From positions 1 through 50,423 of the IMG/VR virus record IMGVR_UViG_3300025030_000147: a stretch of 50,423 nucleotides of DNA; one strand, written 5' to 3'. Below the pieces are notes generated by a model. That model was given only the letters and a program-made list of their open reading frames with translations. It searched no databases and had not been told where the DNA came from. The DNA is from a virus. The position numbers were made by a program, and so were the translations under genes. Below are positions 47,756 to 50,423 of the stretch, one piece after another (the first letter of the stretch is position 1; the number at the start of each line of letters is the position of its first letter).

Positions 47756-48478
47756 CTACCTGCGGCCCGGTCGTCCCATCAGGGCACCCGCTGTCCTAGC
47801 CCACAGCTTATCGAGGCTAGTACGGCGGAAGTACGCCGCCCGAGCGTCCTTCATCCAGTGGTTCATGCCGGGCTGTCGGGCGCCTATGCCCTGCACCTGA
47901 ACCAGCTTGCGGTGCATCATGCCTTGGCGCCCCTGTTTCGGCCCGGCGATCTCTCCCTTGATAGCGGGCAGCTTGTAGAACTTCCCCTTGATGCGGACCA
48001 GGCGCTTTTCCTTCTTGCGGAACAGCATGGCGACGAAGTTTGCCAGCGATCCGCCGCGGGGCTTGTAGTCCTTAATCGTCACCACCTCCAGACCGGGCTT
48101 GAGGCGCACACTGGGCCTGATCTTGCCCGCCTGAGAGCCGCCACGCCCCGCCAGAGTGGCAAAACGCTTGCGGGCCTGGGGTACCCCCTTCTCTTGCTCG
48201 GTCCACCCGCTGAAACGCTCGGCGCCGACCGATCCCGCGTGGCTGACTTGCTGGTTGATGGGGGTGGTGCTGGACGCCTTCGTGTAGCGCATCCGGCTCG
48301 ATACGAACCCCGGGCTGCGGACGGTCATCGTCTTGTCGATCTGCTTGATGGACGACTCACGGGTGCCCCGGGCGTAGTGGTTGAGCATCTGGCTACACGC
48401 CACCCGCATCAGGCGGGGTTGCTTACCGTACCAGTTTCGTAGTCCGTTTACTTCGGTGAGGTCGATTTTGTAGTCCAT
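47756..48478 (-). CDS. Basic neck/tail-type protein, first late gene, 240 aa
   Basis: A 240-aa basic protein: VNGLRNWYGKQPRLMRVACSQMLNHYARGTRESSIKQIDKTMTVRSPGFVSSRMRYTKA, then GKFYKLPAIKGEIAGPKQGRQ. This resembles minor tail or neck proteins of the lambda gpZ type. ATG 48478 lies six bases after a -10 box and has no ribosome site. Its place before the terminase genes is unusual for a tail protein. Confidence 0.55.
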   Translation of the reverse strand: MDYKIDLTEVNGLRNWYGKQPRLMRVACSQMLNHYARGTRESSIKQIDKTMTVRSPGFVSSRMRYTKASSTTPINQQVSHAGSVGAERFSGWTEQEKGVPQARKRFATLAGRGGSQAGKIRPSVRLKPGLEVVTIKDYKPRGGSLANFVAMLFRKKEKRLVRIKGKFYKLPAIKGEIAGPKQGRQGMMHRKLVQVQGIGARQPGMNHWMKDARAAYFRRTSLDKLWARTAGALMGRPGRR

Positions 48479-48484
48479 GAGTGC

Positions 48485-48514
48485 TTAATACCACAGTGGG
48501 GGCGGTGGTGTCAA
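48485..48514 (-). promoter_or_regulatory. First late promoter (leaderless geometry)
   Basis: TTGACA (48514-48509), an 18-base spacer and TATTAA (48490-48485) on the minus strand. Six bases separate the -10 box from ATG 48478, so transcription should begin at the start codon itself. It heads the long leftward late region. Confidence 0.6.
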
Positions 48515-48527
48515 GTTTTTAGACCGT

Positions 48528-48820
48528 AACCCCGAACAAACCATTGGGGGTAAATTGGGTATTATAGTGATTTCAATCATTTGCGAGAAAACCTTGTTAT
48601 ATCACTAATCAGTTCCTTTCTCCTAAAGGAATACCGTTTTGTATTGTTGTAAGTAAGTTAGTTTTTATGTATTTATATTACTTACTATATTACCATTTAC
48701 TTTACTTTCTATTAGAGTATGACTCTTTAAGAGTATAAGAAGAATAGTAGTATAACTTATTGAATTATCAACAGAAAACTTAAATAAAATTTTTGGGTAA
48801 TTCTTGGTTAGTTCGGGGGT
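48528..48820. other. A+T-rich non-coding region flanked by inverted repeats
   Basis: The gap 48479-48885 between the late operon and the right early operon holds no convincing gene. Its A+T-rich core is bounded by AACCCCGAACAAACCA (48528-48543) and TGGTTAGTTCGGGGGT (48805-48820), inverted with 14 of 16 matches. Inside are the inverted pair GTAAGTAA (48649-48656) and TTACTTAC (48678-48685), and the palindrome ACTCTTTAAGAGT (48722-48734). It could be a control region or the packaging (cos-like) site of the Nu1/gpA-type terminase. Confidence 0.6.
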
Positions 48821-48832
48821 ATGCAAAAAGAC

Positions 48833-48861
48833 TTGACTCTACGGTTTTTAGGTTTTATAGT
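48833..48861 (+). promoter_or_regulatory. Promoter of the right early operon
   Basis: TTGACT (48833-48838), a 17-base spacer and TATAGT (48856-48861). The transcript should begin near 48868 and carries AGGAGGG before the ATG at 48886. It drives the three genes up to 50286. Confidence 0.65.
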
Positions 48862-48885
48862 TCAACAAAAGGAGGGACCACCAGC

Positions 48886-49224
48886 ATGAAAAGGTGCAAC
48901 AACGTAACACTTGGTAAGCTGCGAAAAAAACTCAGCAAAACGGCAGCAGATGCTCGCCGCAACAACGGTATGAAAGGGGGTAGGCCGAGTCCTGGGACAA
49001 TGATAATGCATGTTGCTCCAGACTCGGTAGTAACACGGGAGGCCGCCCTTGCGATGGGGTACACCGTCTACCGTACAGGTAAGAAATGTAAGTTCGGTCA
49101 CAAGGGCTGGCGGCGCACTGCTACTACCAGGTGCATAGACTGTGAACGCATCGCCCGCATCAAGAAGGAAATCTTACACGTAGAAACTACTATCGTAGAA
49201 AATTGGAGGCTAGAAAATGCGTAG
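48886..49224 (+). CDS. Basic zinc-module protein, 112 aa
   Basis: AGGAGGG precedes the ATG. The N-terminal half is very basic (KLRKKLSKTAADARRNNGMKGGRPS). The C-terminal half, TREAALAMGYTVYRTGKKCKFGHKGWRRTATTRCIDCERI, has the CX2GH...CX2C zinc module seen in both HNH proteins, preceded by a small helical segment. No HNH catalytic core. It probably binds DNA. Its last codons overlap the next start by eight bases. Confidence 0.75.
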   Translation: MKRCNNVTLGKLRKKLSKTAADARRNNGMKGGRPSPGTMIMHVAPDSVVTREAALAMGYTVYRTGKKCKFGHKGWRRTATTRCIDCERIARIKKEILHVETTIVENWRLENA

Positions 49225-49930
49225 GCACGGCGATTATCATGACGTATACAACCCTGTAACAGACGAATATGTTAAAACAGAATACCCCCAAACCCGTGAA
49301 CAGGCATTGCAGGAAAATATTGTTCTTTACCAACCTATCCCCACCATAGAACATTGTCCTGACCCCATGCACCGCGCCGCGTATTATGTCACCTACACAA
49401 AGACGGGCATACGGAAGTGCTGCGCTTTCCGAGAGGCGGGCATAGCATACCACAAAGCGATAGCTGCGGGGGAACCGACCAGCGCCCACGCTGCCAGAGA
49501 GAGGGGGCTGGATTATTACTGGAGGGGCACGCACGGCCCCGATTGTGGTCACGTAGGTAAGGTCACCCTGACCGGTCGATGCTACGAGTGCGCCACCACA
49601 ACCAGCCCCAGGCAAGAGGCAATCGCGCGCGGTGATAAATGGTACCTTCCGCTCGAACACGATCTGTGCCCCGAGGGTCATCACGCCCCCCGCCGGGTCG
49701 TCAACGGATCGTGCAAACAATGTGAAGAGGACAAGAAGGGTGGACCGATCACCGACCAGGCACCACCCCTGTGGAAGTCGGCGCCGGATCTGATCATCTC
49801 CAGGGAGTCGGCCCGCGAACTCGGGTTCAACGTGTTCCGCACCGGCAAGCCCTGCCGCTACGGCCACACGGGATTCCGCTACGTTTCCACCGGAGGGTGT
49901 CTGGTCTGTATGGGGAGGGAGTGCTTATGA
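49217..49930 (+). CDS. Multi-zinc-module protein, 237 aa
   Basis: At least three CX2GH...CX2C-like modules can be seen: DCGHVGKVTLTGRCYEC, CPEGHHAPRRVVNGSCKQC and CRYGHTGFRYVSTGGCLVC, plus a divergent first one (HCPDPMHRAAYYV...KCC). The last unit repeats the ESARELGFNVFRTGKPC pattern of the neighbouring protein, so the two genes share a duplicated domain. There is no nuclease core. It is likely a nucleic-acid or phage RNA-polymerase-interacting protein; function unknown. Confidence 0.72.
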   Translation: MRRHGDYHDVYNPVTDEYVKTEYPQTREQALQENIVLYQPIPTIEHCPDPMHRAAYYVTYTKTGIRKCCAFREAGIAYHKAIAAGEPTSAHAARERGLDYYWRGTHGPDCGHVGKVTLTGRCYECATTTSPRQEAIARGDKWYLPLEHDLCPEGHHAPRRVVNGSCKQCEEDKKGGPITDQAPPLWKSAPDLIISRESARELGFNVFRTGKPCRYGHTGFRYVSTGGCLVCMGRECL

Positions 49931-50286
49931 AAAAGTTGGACATACGCATATCAGATCTTCGGGACATTCCGATGAAGTTGTGGGGTCGGGCCGTGGAGCA
50001 GAAGATTCGCCACGCGGGGATTGAGCTTAGCAAACCTTTTAGGAGGGAGTACGTTACTCCTTCGCTTGTGAGGTATGAACAGGAGGACTACCCCGAGTGG
50101 CGGCCTATCGAAACTGCTCCGAAAGACGGTACGGAGATCCTGTTGTGCAACTCTGAACTCAGGTTAAAAGGGGTCGGGTTTTACGGCTGTTTGCCCGAGC
50201 ATAGTACACCAGAATTTCTTCAACAAAATGGTATCAGTGTTTTCCTTAAACCGACTCACTGGTACCCGCTGCCCGGCTGGCCGTAG
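49927..50286 (+). CDS. DUF551-like protein, 119 aa
   Basis: ATG 49927 overlaps the previous stop (ATGA). The C-terminal half YPEWRPIETAPKDGTEILLCNSELRLKG ... THWYPLPGWP matches DUF551, a short domain common in phage early proteins. The N-terminal half (KLWGRAVEQKIRHAGIEL, SLVRYEQEDYP) is unassigned. It is the last gene before the terminator. Confidence 0.75.
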   Translation: MKKLDIRISDLRDIPMKLWGRAVEQKIRHAGIELSKPFRREYVTPSLVRYEQEDYPEWRPIETAPKDGTEILLCNSELRLKGVGFYGCLPEHSTPEFLQQNGISVFLKPTHWYPLPGWP

Positions 50287-50305
50287 CCACCCATCACCCC
50301 ACCCA

Positions 50306-50341
50306 AAAAGCCCTACCAGCCCACCCGCTGGTAGGGCTTTT
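50306..50341 (+). terminator. Strong intrinsic terminator
   Basis: AAAAGCCCTACCAGC and GCTGGTAGGGCTTTT form a perfect 15-pair stem (50306-50320 and 50327-50341) with a six-base loop, ending in four U. It is symmetrical, so it could stop transcription from either side. It lies 20 bases after the DUF551-like stop. The remaining 82 bases to the window end show no recognisable feature. Confidence 0.9.
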
Positions 50342-50423
50342 CTGCGTCCTGGCTAAGTACCTGATAGGACAAGCAGTTTGAAAAATCCGGCAACACGGAA
50401 AGCCCGGGCGGCGCGACACTACC

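Overview
The window is most of a tailed-phage genome (myovirus type). Lipobox-bearing lysis proteins and a spanin-like gene point to a diderm (Gram-negative) host. The host genus cannot be read from the sequence. No integrase or recognisable lysogeny repressor was found. The head genes are lambda-like: Nu1/gpA-type terminase, gpB-type portal, a ClpP protease with a nested scaffold, gpD-type decoration protein and gpE-type capsid. The tail genes follow the order of phage Mu: sheath, tube, frameshifted chaperone, tape measure, N, P, gp45, gp46, gp47, gp48.

Layout. (1) 1-394: a 29-base tandem repeat, DnaA-box-like sites and two copies of a 27-base intergenic element. (2) 395-7581, leftward: replication and accessory genes (SF2 helicase, VRR-NUC nuclease, HTH protein, primase/SF3 helicase, radical SAM protein, several tiny proteins). 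(3) 7590-7684: divergent promoters whose spacers hold the same 16-base sequence. (4) 7722-16786, rightward: repeat protein, P-loop ATPase, DUF2800 nuclease, DUF2815 ssDNA-binding protein, family B DNA polymerase and small early proteins. (5) 48478 down to 16743, leftward late region: neck-like protein, terminase subunits with two inserted HNH genes, portal, lysis cassette, protease/scaffold, decoration, capsid, connectors, an adhesin/lipoprotein insertion, then the Mu-like tail ending in a signal-peptide-bearing tailspike and a collar-type fibre. (6) 48479-48885: A+T-rich regulatory region, possibly holding the packaging site. (7) 48886-50286, rightward: two zinc-module proteins and a DUF551-like protein, closed by a strong terminator.

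The most unusual regulatory signal is positional. At six operon-leading genes, a TTGAC(A/T) -35 box and a -10 box lie so that the ATG falls 6-8 bases after the -10 box. Five of these genes have no Shine-Dalgarno sequence. This implies leaderless mRNAs. Other unusual signals are a 26-base G tract serving as the ribosome site of a GTGA stop/start junction, five DnaA-box-like sites in the long leader of the capsid operon, and a 27-base element repeated just after stop codons in the left operon.

Many genes are shorter than 60 codons and join by ATGA, GTGA or TAATG overlaps, so translational coupling is probably widespread. All functional calls rest on motifs, gene order and family knowledge read by eye. 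Promoters, hairpins and starts were not computed.
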